64,000 nucleotides of DNA. Origin: Trichomonas vaginalis G3 (taxonomy: Eukaryota > Parabasalia > Trichomonadida > Trichomonadidae). Below are positions 19,818-29,438 of this stretch, piece after piece (positions within the stretch are counted from its first letter, which is position 1; every line of letters starts with the position of its first letter). Made by a program: the position numbers and the translations under genes. Location: contig NC_067206.1 of NCBI RefSeq assembly GCF_026262505.1, forward strand, positions 14,876,205 through 14,940,204, given 5' to 3'. The notes beneath the pieces were generated by a model. It saw only the letters and a program-made list of their open reading frames with translations. It did no database searches and was not told the DNA's origin.

Positions 19818-20402
19818 TTACTTTACATAACCGCCTGCTGCCATAAGTCTTTGACGCCAACCCATACCAGCTAATGAAGGTTGACTTGGTTTAGTTTGGA
19901 AACTAAACTTTGGTTTTGGTTTATCTTAAGTTTTTGGTTTTTCTTCTTCTATCGGTTTTTCGTCACTTTTCGGTTCCTCTGACTTTACTTCACTTGCAGG
20001 AACAGTTGTGTCGTCAACATCTTCATAAATATCATATGCCATTTGTTTTTGTTTTCCTTTCAACTTTTTGTGTTTGTTGTAAAGTTTAGAATATTTCGAC
20101 TCTAAGTCAATGAGATGTTCTATAATGAACTGTTGGTCAGTGAAGTAAACTTTTCCATCTGTTGTCTCGAAAGCTCCTTCAGACTTCAATATTTTATTTG
20201 TGAGAGTCTGTTTCTTTTTTGAGATACTAGCCGTTCCATTTTTATGAAAAGTGACTTTATAGTTAGGGTTTGTATTTCCAGACCTGGCACTTTCTATTAT
20301 TGAATTTTTCTCTTCATCTGTAAGTTCTTTGACAGGTTTTGACAATGGTTCTGAACTTTTTGTTTGTGGTGTCAAATCTACCGTTTCAACTTCTTCGGTC
20401 AT
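19818..20402 (-). pseudogene. Unknown acidic protein (Mav1), not open throughout
   Basis: The same gene looks whole in Mav2 (53743-54327, 194 residues), where it is described more fully. It begins MTEEVETVDLTPQTKSSEPL and contains a helical core (DQQFIIEHLIDLESKYSKLY). It lies just upstream of the polymerase gene on the same strand. Confidence 0.5.
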
Positions 20403-20421
20403 TTCATCTCAGTAAAAAATT

Positions 20422-20562
20422 TTAGTTTGGTTTGTTTTCAACTGGTTGTTTAGGTTTTTTAAGTCGGTCTAAAACTTCCTGAGGTATAGGAAGAACTTTA
20501 CAAACACGTGGTGTAAAAGGTGGTCTTCCATGACTTATTCTGTTTAAAGCTGCATTGTTCAT
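20422..20562 (-). CDS. Small 46-aa protein, first of a tandem pair (Mav1)
   Basis: The frame reads MNNAALNRISHGRPPFTPRV and ends DRLKKPKQPVENKPN. A near-identical block follows at 20580-20732, and Mav2 has one copy (54347-54499). The leader ATTTCATCTCAGTAAAAAAT is shared with the neighbouring minus-strand genes, suggesting the unit including its leader was duplicated. Function unknown. Confidence 0.55.
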   Translation of the reverse strand: MNNAALNRISHGRPPFTPRVCKVLPIPQEVLDRLKKPKQPVENKPN

Positions 20563-20579
20563 TTCATCTCAGTAAAAAA

Positions 20580-20732
20580 TTAGTTTGGTTTGTTTTCAAC
20601 TGGTTGTTTAGGTTTTTTAAGTCGGTCTAAAACTTCCTGAGGTATAGGAAGAACTTTACAAACACGTGGTGTAAATGCTGGAAGCCGACAAATTCATCTT
20701 GAACTCATTTGTCTCAATGCTGCATTGTTCAT
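20580..20732 (-). pseudogene. Second copy of the small protein (Mav1), broken
   Basis: A tandem duplicate of 20422-20562 including the TCATCTCA leader. Its 5' part matches the Mav2 version more closely than its neighbour does, while the 3' halves are identical. Broken. Confidence 0.55.
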
Positions 20733-20751
20733 TTCATCTCAATAAAAAACT

Positions 20752-21153
20752 TTACATTCTCCACGTTTGAGGCGGTTGAGGTTGGTTATTGTTTACCCAC
20801 TGTTGTGCATGGTTATATCCTCTGTTAAAGAATCTTTCACCTTGGTCCATATAGTGTCCTGCTTGGTTATAGTAGTCATTTGCTTTGTTATAATAGTTTC
20901 CTGCTTGTCTTCCTACATTGTCCATCCATCCTTGAACTTTTCCTCTTGTTTCAGGATTTGGAATAAGATTTGTTGCATCTCGTGCTACATCCCAACCTTT
21001 CTGTACAGTTTGTATAATAGGTTGTGCTTTCTCTTTAAGTATACCTAATGTACTCAAAATCTTCCTTCCAATTCCAAATGCACCTCTAGCTATTGTTCCC
21101 ACTGCGGGTAAAAATCTGGATGCAACTCCTGCTAATGCGCCAAATAAACCCAT
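20752..21153 (-). CDS. Small amphipathic protein, pVI-like candidate (Mav1)
   Basis: A 133-residue frame beginning MGLFGALAGVASRFLPAVGT, an N-terminal amphipathic, glycine/alanine-rich helix that resembles membrane-lytic segments such as that of adenovirus protein VI. The C-terminal half is a Tyr/Asn/Gln-rich repeat-like tail (NYYNKANDYYNQAGHYMDQG). A minor capsid or membrane-penetration role is inference from composition only. Looks whole; divergent with the integrase gene by about 16 bases. Confidence 0.5.
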   Translation of the reverse strand: MGLFGALAGVASRFLPAVGTIARGAFGIGRKILSTLGILKEKAQPIIQTVQKGWDVARDATNLIPNPETRGKVQGWMDNVGRQAGNYYNKANDYYNQAGHYMDQGERFFNRGYNHAQQWVNNNQPQPPQTWRM

Positions 21154-21169
21154 TTCTTATAGGGTAAAA

Positions 21170-22131
21170 ATGACGAATCCGAACAAGGACCCCTATGTTT
21201 CTAAAGCGACAAAGAAAGCACTCATGATAAAAATCTTTAGTTCAACACCAAATGCTTGGTTTATGGATATCTTGGAAAACATTCCGAGAGTTAGAACAGA
21301 TGGACCTCCATACTGGTTAATATTTGTTGGTCAAAACACAAGATACTGTGAAGCCATACCATTATGGTCCAAAAATATTTTAGATGTGAAAACTGCTTTG
21401 ACAATATTCGTTGACAAATACCATCCAACAAAACTGACATCTGACTGTGAAAGTTCTTTCAAATCAGATGATGTAAAAAACTATCTGCGTTCAAAAAATG
21501 TAAACCAATATTTCATTGTCGGACCAAAAACCTTCTGCTCTTGGTGTCATTGACAGTTGTTATAAAAATCTTAAGAGACTTAAACCAACCACAAGGTGGT
21601 GAGGTAGATGAAATGTCATATGACGACAAATATAGGCACTTCTCCATGGCAAAGATGAGACAAGTTTTTAAATATTTACAATAGCCGTAAACAAAAAAGG
21701 TTTGGGAAACCACTCCCCGAAGAAATGAAAAACAACCCCGATTAGAGAAAAGACTTTATATTTAACAATTTAGTCAAAAGAGACAAACAAGAAAGAATGC
21801 CAGCTTCAACATTAAGAAAGGCGACAAAGTAAAAATAGAAATACCTAAACGCGACCCATATGAAAATACTATTGACTATGACACCAATGGGAACCCGACA
21901 GGTACTCACATTCGTGTTCGTAAAAATAGAAGAAAGTATACAAGAGAATATTATGAAGTTTTAGGCAAACATGGCAAAATGTACACACTGCAAGCAGAAG
22001 ATAAAACTACTATTGTCAGACCTCGTTTCAAACTTGTCAAAGTTCAAGGTGGTATACTTTCAAAAACAGTTCCTAACAAATATAAGACAACTCCTGACGA
22101 ATATGCTAAAGAAGTTGAAAATGACGACTAA
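21170..22131 (+). pseudogene. Retroviral-type (rve) integrase (Mav1), broken
   Basis: The integrase core is recognised by WFMDILENIP, the block DGPPYWLIFVGQNTRYCEA and LTSDCESSFKSDD, with acidic residues spaced as in the rve fold. The C-terminal part is basic (HIRVRKNRRKYTREYYEVLG), a likely SH3-like DNA-binding end. This is the integrase that defines Mavericks and inserts the element with short target duplications. The region is broken. Confidence 0.85.
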
Positions 22132-23366
22132 GCAATTCTATACCATGCGTAAACTGTCATGTAAGGTGCATGTAGTCTTTACTCTGTCCCGTTGTTTGCG
22201 TATATCCTGAAACGCGATGTGTATGGTTTCCTCCTCCCTCAGTGTTACTCCAGAAACAATTTATAGCAAACTTAACGTGTCTTTAACATCATATCCTTTA
22301 CCTTTTGTCATTGCTGACCAATCCCAATATCTATGCTTATGCCAACCTGCTTGAGATGTACTTAAATCTATGTAGTGACTAGTGCAGGTAAATTTTCACC
22401 TGAAATCGTTTTACTTCCACCTGTTTCCTTTGAAGAGTTTGCACAATACAAAAACCTGTCGACTATTTGAGTCCAAGTTCCGAGACCAAGTACTACTTCT
22501 GGTCTGGTAGAGTTCATTGACGTGTAAATAGAACCTATAGGATATAGTGTTTGAAGTATTTCTGTCTTTAACGTTTGAAGCTCTGTTTTGTCAGCTTTCT
22601 TATCATATAAATCTTGAGCAGTGAATTTAACTTTGTTTTCATCCTCCATGACATAGACATTTCTACATTTAATGTCTTTCATCGTTGTTATGTCATCCTC
22701 CGATGTTAAACCTTGTGGAAAGTTAGGAGGTTTCCAATTTAATACATCCCCACCAGTTCCATCAGGTTCTTCAACCGTTCCTGCAATATTTTCTATACAA
22801 CAGTTGCGAAGAAATCGTGTGTATGTCCAACGTCACTTTTCTTGTTTAAGGTTTCTTGTAAGTTTGTAATATTTGCAATGGTATGTGTATGAGTCTTTTT
22901 AGAATATTCTTTGTCAGCTCTTGTCACTTCACTTGACATTTTATTGTCAACATATGTTTTATCGCTTTGTCATCTAACATTTCTTGAAGTTCATCTACGT
23001 CATAGATGTTATGTGTATGATTTTTTGTGGGTATGTTCTATCTGTCCATGCGAGAATAATAGTCTCTTGTTGCATCTACATACTCTTTGTCAGCTTTGTT
23101 GTCAATATCTGCTTTCAAAAGAAGTTCATCTATAGGTTTCTCGTTTAAAGTTCTTTTTGTTGGATTTATACAAACAGTATGGTTCTTACTGTCTTGAAAC
23201 AGAAACTCGTCTGTCAATGGGTTTAATGTCAGTTTTAAGTTTCCTTCTTTCAATGACTCAGATATCTTAGAATAGTTTGAAAGTTTGTTGTGTTCTTATT
23301 TAGAGCTTGCAAAATGAGTTGTCGGTTGTGTTGTATTTCTCTCATAGACGCTGTTTCTTTCGACAT
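22128..23366 (-). pseudogene. Phage tail-fibre-like protein (Mav1), broken
   Basis: The region reads like bacteriophage tail fibres. It has an N-terminal stalk with K(A)DKEYVD-type and HTHTIxxITxLQ-type repeats, then the collar-like block TLYPIGSIYTSMNSTRPEVV with LGTWTQIVDRFLYC and ETGGSKTISGENLPA, and a C terminus of the PPYMTVYAWYR type. Such proteins bind receptors. It is convergent with the integrase gene, and the two stop codons overlap. Mav2 has more stalk repeats. Broken. Confidence 0.75.
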
Positions 23367-23384
23367 TTTTATTCTAGATAAAAT

Positions 23385-24234
23385 ATGCTTTCAATAGAAA
23401 AAGAAAATTCAAGAGTTGCTACAACTAAACCATTAGATGAACTTTTTACTAATGTCGGTCAAAAGTTTGAGACAGAGACCGTAAAGCATGAAGGCTATCG
23501 TTTTGACTACCCATTAAGATGGCTAAGAGGACCCATCTGTCACAAAAGCTATTGGCTTTCGTAGAATGAAGTTCATTTCAGAAGCCATACATGGTTTCCC
23601 ATTTACGGTCGCTTTTGAAGTTCGATACTATAACAAAGAAAAACGTATGTATGAGAAATTTGAACAGGGAAAACTTTTACAAGTGAATTTGCTTGTAAAC
23701 TTAGAAACAACTCTTCAAGCTTTTCAAGAAAAAATAAACGACATCTATCTCGAATATGCAAACCAGTATAACATTGACGAAGGAGAGTACCATCTCGATA
23801 TTATTTATGACAGGAAAAATGCAACTGTTAAAATCAATAAAATAGAAGACCTTGGAGAAAACGTTTATATTTCTACAAAATATAACAACTTGGCATGGTA
23901 TAGATTTATGAGGATGTTAAATCAGCCTGCAGCATATCCAGTACACCCAGACTTTTATGAAGTCGAAAACCCTAATGGAACATATGAAAATATTTTCGAC
24001 CCAGATGCTATTATCGTTCATGCTTCATTTTCTGGTGCACAAAACTCTTTTTTATGCTTGGCAAATGACTTTTACGAAAAACCTACAAAGCTATATGAAC
24101 CGCCGAGTGGAAGTATTTCAGACTTTCAAGTATGGTTTACAACAGATGGAAGAAAGAGAATAATTCCATTATACCATGCGTTTTACTTAGAACTTAGTTT
24201 CATATACAACTACTATCGAACGGTAAAAATATAA
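23385..24234 (+). pseudogene. Unknown, possibly structural protein (Mav1), broken
   Basis: It starts divergently from the fibre gene. The last ~120 residues contain IIVHASFSGAQNSFLCLAND, then SISDFQVWFTTDGRKRIIPL and HAFYLELSFI, a beta-strand-rich ending reminiscent of minor structural proteins of Polinton-like viruses. The upstream part is also strand-rich. This is a pattern impression only. Broken. Confidence 0.4.
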
Positions 24235-24236
24235 TT

Positions 24237-24479
24237 TTAATACGGTTGAGGTGTTGGATTTGGTTGCCAACTAGACTGTGGTGCAGGTTCAGGCTGTTGT
24301 ATAACAGGAGCTTGTTCTTCTGGTTCAGGGTCTTTAGGTATAATACCAACAAACTGACCTACTCTTTTACCAATATTTTTGACTCCGTTCCAAATTCCTC
24401 TTCCTACGGTTTTTATTCCATTCCATATACCTCTTCCAACATTTCGAAAGAAGTTTCCAATACTACTGAAGAAACCCAT
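24237..24479 (-). CDS. Small amphipathic Gly/Trp-rich protein (Mav1)
   Basis: An 80-residue frame with repeats of the form GRGIWNGIKTVGRGIWNGVK, forming amphipathic helices, and a Pro/Gln-rich tail. Composition resembles small core or membrane-active peptides of adenovirus-like virions. It ends 3 bases from the convergent gene's stop. Looks whole. Confidence 0.5.
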   Translation of the reverse strand: MGFFSSIGNFFRNVGRGIWNGIKTVGRGIWNGVKNIGKRVGQFVGIIPKDPEPEEQAPVIQQPEPAPQSSWQPNPTPQPY

Positions 24480-24508
24480 TTTACTATATGTAAAAATCTA
24501 ATGTCCGC

Positions 24509-24859
24509 CTAGTCTCTACGTTTCCTGTTGAGTTCCATAGCATTCTTTAACTGGAGCTCATACATTCTGTTTCTCCTCTGGTAGAAAACATATTCTGGGT
24601 CAACTCCTGTGTTCGCGTCATCTGCATAAAGTTGTTTATATCCCACTTCAGGGTTTGTATAAAACTCTTTCCATCTCATATTTGCATACCATGGTGGCAA
24701 ACCTAACGCAGCGTCATTTGACATGGCAGTTTGCATTTGTACATCTGTTGGCACTTGACCATAGTTTGCCATTGCAGTTTGTATTCTAACTTCATTTGGA
24801 ATATTCTCTGGGTTTGGTTGTCCAGGTTGCTGTGCATTCGCTAAGTTCTGTGCGTCCAT
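24509..24859 (-). CDS. Unknown 116-aa protein (Mav1)
   Basis: It contains a short internal repeat (NEVRIQTAMANYGQVPTDVQ followed by MQTAMSNDAAL) and a basic helical tail (YQRRNRMYELQLKNAMELNRK). The repeat could mediate regular binding to another virion protein. Same strand and order as in Mav2. No family recognised. Confidence 0.5.
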   Translation of the reverse strand: MDAQNLANAQQPGQPNPENIPNEVRIQTAMANYGQVPTDVQMQTAMSNDAALGLPPWYANMRWKEFYTNPEVGYKQLYADDANTGVDPEYVFYQRRNRMYELQLKNAMELNRKRRD

Positions 24860-24882
24860 TTAATATTAGATAAAAATATCTC

Positions 24883-25015
24883 TTACGAGTACATATACTG
24901 AACATTTGCAGGCATTGGTTCATCTTCATATTCTCTGTACTTTTCTGCCACGTCAAATAAATAAATGACACAATGGAAAAAACCTAAAAACAAGTAGTCC
25001 TATTTCAAACCACAT
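24883..25015 (-). pseudogene. Small membrane protein (Mav1), broken
   Basis: It begins MWFEIGLLV with a hydrophobic span and ends in an acidic, Tyr-containing tail. Its start overlaps the 3' end of the methyltransferase region by about 16 bases, an operon-like arrangement shared with Mav2 (58804-58934). Confidence 0.4.
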
Positions 25016-25817
25016 TTACTTACTAATAAAATTTCTTTATTGTGACACTTTCTCCAGTTTATAGGACCTCTCTCATATTCTATCTTGTCATATATAAACT
25101 CATAGTCATGTATGTCCTCTAACCATCTCATAACGGTTTCCAAACCACTTTTATCGGATGTAAAGTAAAAGCATGGATGGTTATGTAAAACGTCTAAAGT
25201 TTCTAAAGAGTCTCTCAAAGTCCAGTCTACTTGGTATTGAAAATCCCATGTGTTATAGAACGGCGGGTCACTATAAAGAAAACATTTTCCTTGTCTTTAT
25301 ATTTTTCATACAAATCTGTCCAATGACATCTCACAAACTCTATACCCTCAATATATTTTTCTATGTCCTCTTTGAAAACATTTGTATAGTTAAGATATAA
25401 AATTTTTGACATAAGTGTTTCAATGTCATGAACTCTTATAGCACCACTATATAATAGTCTAGCAGATATACTATCCCAGTCTATATATTCTGCTTTTTTC
25501 AAAACCTCTCTCACAATATTTTTCTTATCTAATGGTATACGTTCCATCTTACCTATAGGTATCTTTTCTTTTAACTCTTTCAATATATTGTTTGTGTCTG
25601 GTATATGTTTGAGACGGTCCATATAGTTGTCGAAGTCATTGCATATAATCTTTGAGTCTGGGAATATTGTATGACACAAATGGGATATATAGAAACTTCC
25701 ACCGAACAAATCTACAAATATTAGACCATTCGGTAGTTTCTTAAGTTCTCTCAATATAATATCTTTACATCTACTCTTATTTCCAAAGAACGGTGACGGT
25801 GGTTTTGTAAAATTCAT
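25000..25817 (-). pseudogene. D12-class DNA N6-adenine methyltransferase (Mav1), broken
   Basis: The N terminus carries PSPFFGNKSR and IFVDLFGGSFY, the S-adenosylmethionine-binding motifs of Dam-like (D12) enzymes, and the catalytic DPP(F/Y) motif is readable further on, followed by a WDFQYQVDW block. Such enzymes methylate adenine in a short DNA target. It is the rightmost gene, and two Inr-like TGTCACTTTT motifs precede it (about 25846-25870). Broken. Confidence 0.8.
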
Positions 25818-25946
25818 TTATATATAATAATAAAAATGTTTTTACCTGAAAAGTGACAGAAAAGTGACAAAACATGAAAACATATATAATTTGTGAAAAG
25901 CGACACATTATATAATGTTTTCGACCCAGAAGAAGGCTTCTTCCCA

Positions 25947-26092
25947 GAAGCAATGGAGGAAGAAGAAGAGTCCTCCGAATTCACACCAGAAGACTAACAA
26001 TTATCCGAATAAAAACTTCATTTATACTAAACATCTTCGGGGCTAGAGGGCACGAAGTGCCTGGAAGCCCCACTACCTTTTTTTTTTTTTTT
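25947..26092. repeat. Mav1 right terminal inverted repeat
   Basis: It matches the Mav2 right TIR (59863-60006), including GCCTGGAAGCCCCACTACC and a terminal T run. Beyond it comes CTCTTACCC, the 3' arm of an array hairpin, showing the insertion site. Confidence 0.85.
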
Positions 26093-26820
26093 CCTCTTAC
26101 CCTTCCATTCCCTCTCTGACAGCGGGAAACTTTGTCTGAATGTTAAACTATTCAGACAAAGTTTCCCACTGTTTGCGAAGGAATTGTTGGCTATGATGTA
26201 CTGATTCATGATCAGTACATCATAGCCAACAATTCCTTATACAAAGTTCAAAAACTTGGGTGCAATCAGAACTGATTGCACCAAGTTTTTGAACTTTCTC
26301 GAGGGAATGAAAGGGTAAGAGGTATACATTATGAATATATACCTCTTACCCTTCCATTCCCTCTCTGACAGCGGGAAACTTTGTCTGAATGTTAAACTAT
26401 TCGGACAAAGTTTCCCGCTGTTTGCGAAGGAATTGTTGGCTATGATGTACTGATTCATGATCAGTACATCATAGCCAACAATTCCTTATACAAAGTTCAA
26501 AAACTTGGGTGCAATCAGAACTGATTGCACCCAAGTTTTTGAACTTTCTCGAGGGAATGAAAGGGTAAGAGGTATACATTATATATATACCTCTTACCCT
26601 TCCATTCCCTCTCTGACAGCGGGAAACTTTGTCTGAATGTTAAACTATTCAGACAAAGTTTCCCACTGTTTGCGAAGGAATTGTTGGCTATGATGTACTG
26701 ATTCATGATCAGTACATCATAGCCAACAATTCCTTATACAAAGTTCAAAAACTTGGGTGCAATCAGAACTGATTGCACCCAAGTTTTTGAACTTTCTCGA
26801 GGGAATGAAAGGTAAGAGAT
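26092..26820. repeat. Hairpin array 1: tandem 248-249-bp units of four palindromes
   Basis: Nearly three units, with GACAGCGGGAAACTTTG recurring at about 26118, 26367 and 26615. Each unit consists of consecutive near-perfect hairpins: H2 (GGGAAACTTTGTCTG stem), H3 (GGCTATGATGTACTGA stem), H4 (GTTCAAAAACTTGGGTGC stem) and H1 (GGGTAAGAGGTATA stem). Arms are ~20-27 bases, loops ~4-10 and gaps only a few bases. No coding function is credible; the short open frames are by-products. Confidence 0.9.
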
Positions 26821-27020
26821 ATCCATTTCCTTTCACCTTCGTTCTCAATAATTAACTTTTAAATTTTTTAAAGCAAAAAAAGTCTGATTTTTTTTGACAA
26901 GTAAATATATAGGGAATTTATCCGACCAAATAAGTGTCACTTTATCGGTTCACCTCACTTTCCGTAACTCGTCTTACAACACTACTCATTGCGTCGAACA
27001 CAAGAGGAAACACACAGGGG
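26821..27020. other. Transition into GC-rich element Y, possible promoter
   Basis: An AT-rich stretch with GTGTCACTTTATCGG and CACCTCACTTTCC, two Inr-like TCACTT motifs, precedes the first GC-rich frame. The true left end of Y is not identified. Confidence 0.35.
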
Positions 27021-28393
27021 ATGTTCTGGAAGAAGAAGGCACAACACTACATAATGAACACCCCTTACGAGGTCACTAAGAATATGACAAAGGAGGCGAG
27101 GGAGAAAACTGAGAGGAGGTTCAAGCAGGAGCTCCTACAGTCGAACCTCCTACTCGTCGACATGCTCGTGGGACATACGAGATGATGTGCAGAGCACTCA
27201 CGAATGCAGAGCCAGAGGTGAAGGGCGTCAAAATGAAGTACACACTTGTGTTCGACGAGCTACAGGAGGCACTCACTGTCACGTCCCCACGCTTCTCTGC
27301 TTCGTTCCGTTGCCTCTCCATGTGTGCCGACCTCTTCAAGAAGGAGAGGGATGGCGGCGAGGACGTGCTCTTCCTCATGATGACAGGCAACTCTGGCATT
27401 CTCAACCAGAAGTCGCCACACGTGTCTGCTTTCGTGGAAGATGCAACAATACTGGAACACGAGAGCATGCCAAAGATGGTCAACGACTGCAGGCTCAGAG
27501 TGCTGGCAGACAAGAATGGCTGGGCAAACAAAGATACCAACCCACTCAATGTCTTCATCAGAGACATTAATGGAAGCACACAGTACAAGTTCGTCCTCCA
27601 GTCGTACGAATACGACTTCGACAGAAGCGTGTGGACGTACACGGCGTTGGAGAACGGACAGGACAACCAGCCAAAGTGCGAGTGGTTCAATCTCAACTTC
27701 CCACAGCTCCTGAAGAAGCATCAGTGGCTGTACTCGCTGGCAAAGTGCGTGATAGAAGGGAGGAAGCTGAGGGCCGCACTCTGCATCGTGAACAACAAGG
27801 ACGACGCAGTCATCGTCGACAGGTGTGTTGTCATGATGGTCAAGCTCACGATGGTCTTCTTCGGCCTGAGGCCACCAACGTCGTGGTGTGAGGACACGAT
27901 CTCGATACAGAATGGCAGTGACAAGAAGCTGTACAACGTCACGAGGAACAGCTATGAGGCCATGTCTGCTGAGAAGGCTTCTATCATGACAGACAACAAT
28001 CTCAAGTGGCTCATCCCCATGTACATCAAGTACAGCTGACTCATCACAAGCGCTGTGCTCAAGGAGATTAAGCCAAGGAGTGGCAGTGACTTTGCCGGGT
28101 TGTCTGTGTACGATGCGAGCACAGGCACGGACAGCAAGCCACAGAAGCCGACAGAAGCGCATATCACATTCCCAGAGCGAGCCGCGTCTGGCGTGGTGGA
28201 TGGGGAAGTCGTCCGCTCGAACAGGATCACGAGGATATACTCCATGGACGAGGTGAGAATGCAGGCAGCGAGGATAGGTGTGAGGCACGCCAACGCAGAC
28301 GGAGATAGAGAGGACGAGGTGGAGGCAGAACTCATCCTCATGAAGCAGTCTTTCCCCCTCACAGTTGCAACACAGAAGGTGGCAGTAGTGTAA
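27021..28393 (+). pseudogene. Element Y coding region 1, unrecognised
   Basis: GC-rich plus-strand coding DNA whose product (MFWKKKAQHYIMNTPYEVTK at the start, then blocks such as FDELQEALTVTSPRFSAS and KCEWFNLNFPQLLKKHQWLY) has balanced composition but matches no family that I know. Codon use is GC-rich at third positions, unlike the Mavericks around it. The region ends exactly at the TAATGCATGA boundary of repeat A, facing the minus-strand gene beyond. It is not a single open frame. A long antisense frame is a composition artefact. Confidence 0.4.
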
Positions 28394-29438
28394 TGCATGA
28401 AAATAGTGTGACTTCATTTTTGACAGTTTACAAATGTAAAAGTGTTGCATCCTTAAAAACTTGGAAATATATACATTCATGAATTATCTTGTATATTAAT
28501 TGAAAATCCATAAAACCCTAACAATATTTTTTCTTAAAAAAAACTATAAAAATATAAATAAAATTAATCGTTAAATAAAAATATTTGATATTAGAATTTT
28601 ATTGGAAAAATAAAAAACTTAATATTTTAAAGAAATACTTAAATACTTGAATGTTTTAACTTTTACATTATCATATAGACTCTCAAATTATTAGCCATTT
28701 TGGCTGAGAACTATGGTCTGCGAGGTACATAGATAGAATCAGTACCTCGCATACTATAGTTCTCTATATGGCGCCGAAAATTTTTGGTGAAATGTCGTCG
28801 CATTTCACCAAAAATTTTTCGGCGCCATAGGAAGAATTGGAGGGTGTGAGATACTATTACATGCTATAGTACTCACACCCTCCAACTCCCAATCAAAATC
28901 GCATAAAATTTGCTACTTATCTTCAGATTACCTCCCATTATAAAATATATCATTGCTATCTCATCGTCCTATACTTCCACCCTATTGTATTTAAAAATAT
29001 AAAAATTTTTGATAATATATTTTATATCTTGAATTTTCAAGCAATATATTCACAGATAATATAATGGGAAATCTATTTCAACCTAGCCTTAAAGTACCAA
29101 ACTCCTGCTTGCATTCTCACTCACAAATATTAAACATCCATCTCCAAAAAATTAAATTCTTCACAATTTTTTTTAAAATTGAGAACATAAAAAACGTATG
29201 CATTCAATAATTTAAGATACTAACAAATATTACAAACTTCAAAATATCAGATATTAACGTTTTTCAATTAAAAAAATATCATTTTGCTTTTCAATTCGAA
29301 CATAAATCTTAAATATTTTTAATTAATATCTGATTTACAGCATTATTATCCATTTATAAATCTGACAAATAAATGACAAAACCATCAGAAATAGTGTCAC
29401 TTTCTGTCAAAAGTGAAGTCACGCTATTTTTCATGCAT
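28394..29438. mobile_element. Repeat A: ~1.05-kb hairpin-bearing inverted-repeat element
   Basis: It is bounded by inverted TGCATGAAAAATAGCG-type ends, with GTGACTTCA just inside. It separates the stop codons of two convergent Y genes. Three strong hairpins lie at 28706-28764, 28767-28829 (GGCGCCGAAAAATTTTTGG type) and 28836-28890; the rest is AT-rich and non-coding. A second, inverted copy (B, 34866-35937 plus 60007-60101) hosts Mav2. Either TGCA is the target duplication or it belongs to the ends. Confidence 0.8.

Larger units (their letters stand above)
3200..26092. mobile_element. Polinton/Maverick element, copy 1 (Mav1)
   Basis: The family is identified by a protein-primed B-family DNA polymerase, an rve integrase, an FtsK/A32-like packaging ATPase and a double jelly-roll capsid protein in one ~23-kb element. 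The right terminal repeat is present (about 25947-26092). The left end is cut off by transposon X and would lie left of the window. The right end abuts the 3' arm of a hairpin in the neighbouring array, so Mav1 inserted into that array. The element is broken, with roughly a dozen or more breaks, but near-identity to Mav2 over long stretches argues for youth. Confidence 0.93.

Noticed and set aside
26027-26706. Three similar short minus-strand frames (MNQYIIANNSFANSGKLC...) in array 1
   Set aside because: They simply read through the tandem hairpins H3, H2 and H1; their repetition follows the DNA repeat and there is no independent sign of coding.
26092-26820. CRISPR-like array
   Set aside because: Units are ~248 bp, made of palindromes without unique spacers, and the host appears to be a eukaryote.
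27260-28480. A 406-codon minus-strand open frame
   Set aside because: It lies antisense to the GC-rich Y coding region; its His/Val/Leu/Arg-biased product is typical of a shadow frame in GC-rich DNA, while the sense product has normal composition.
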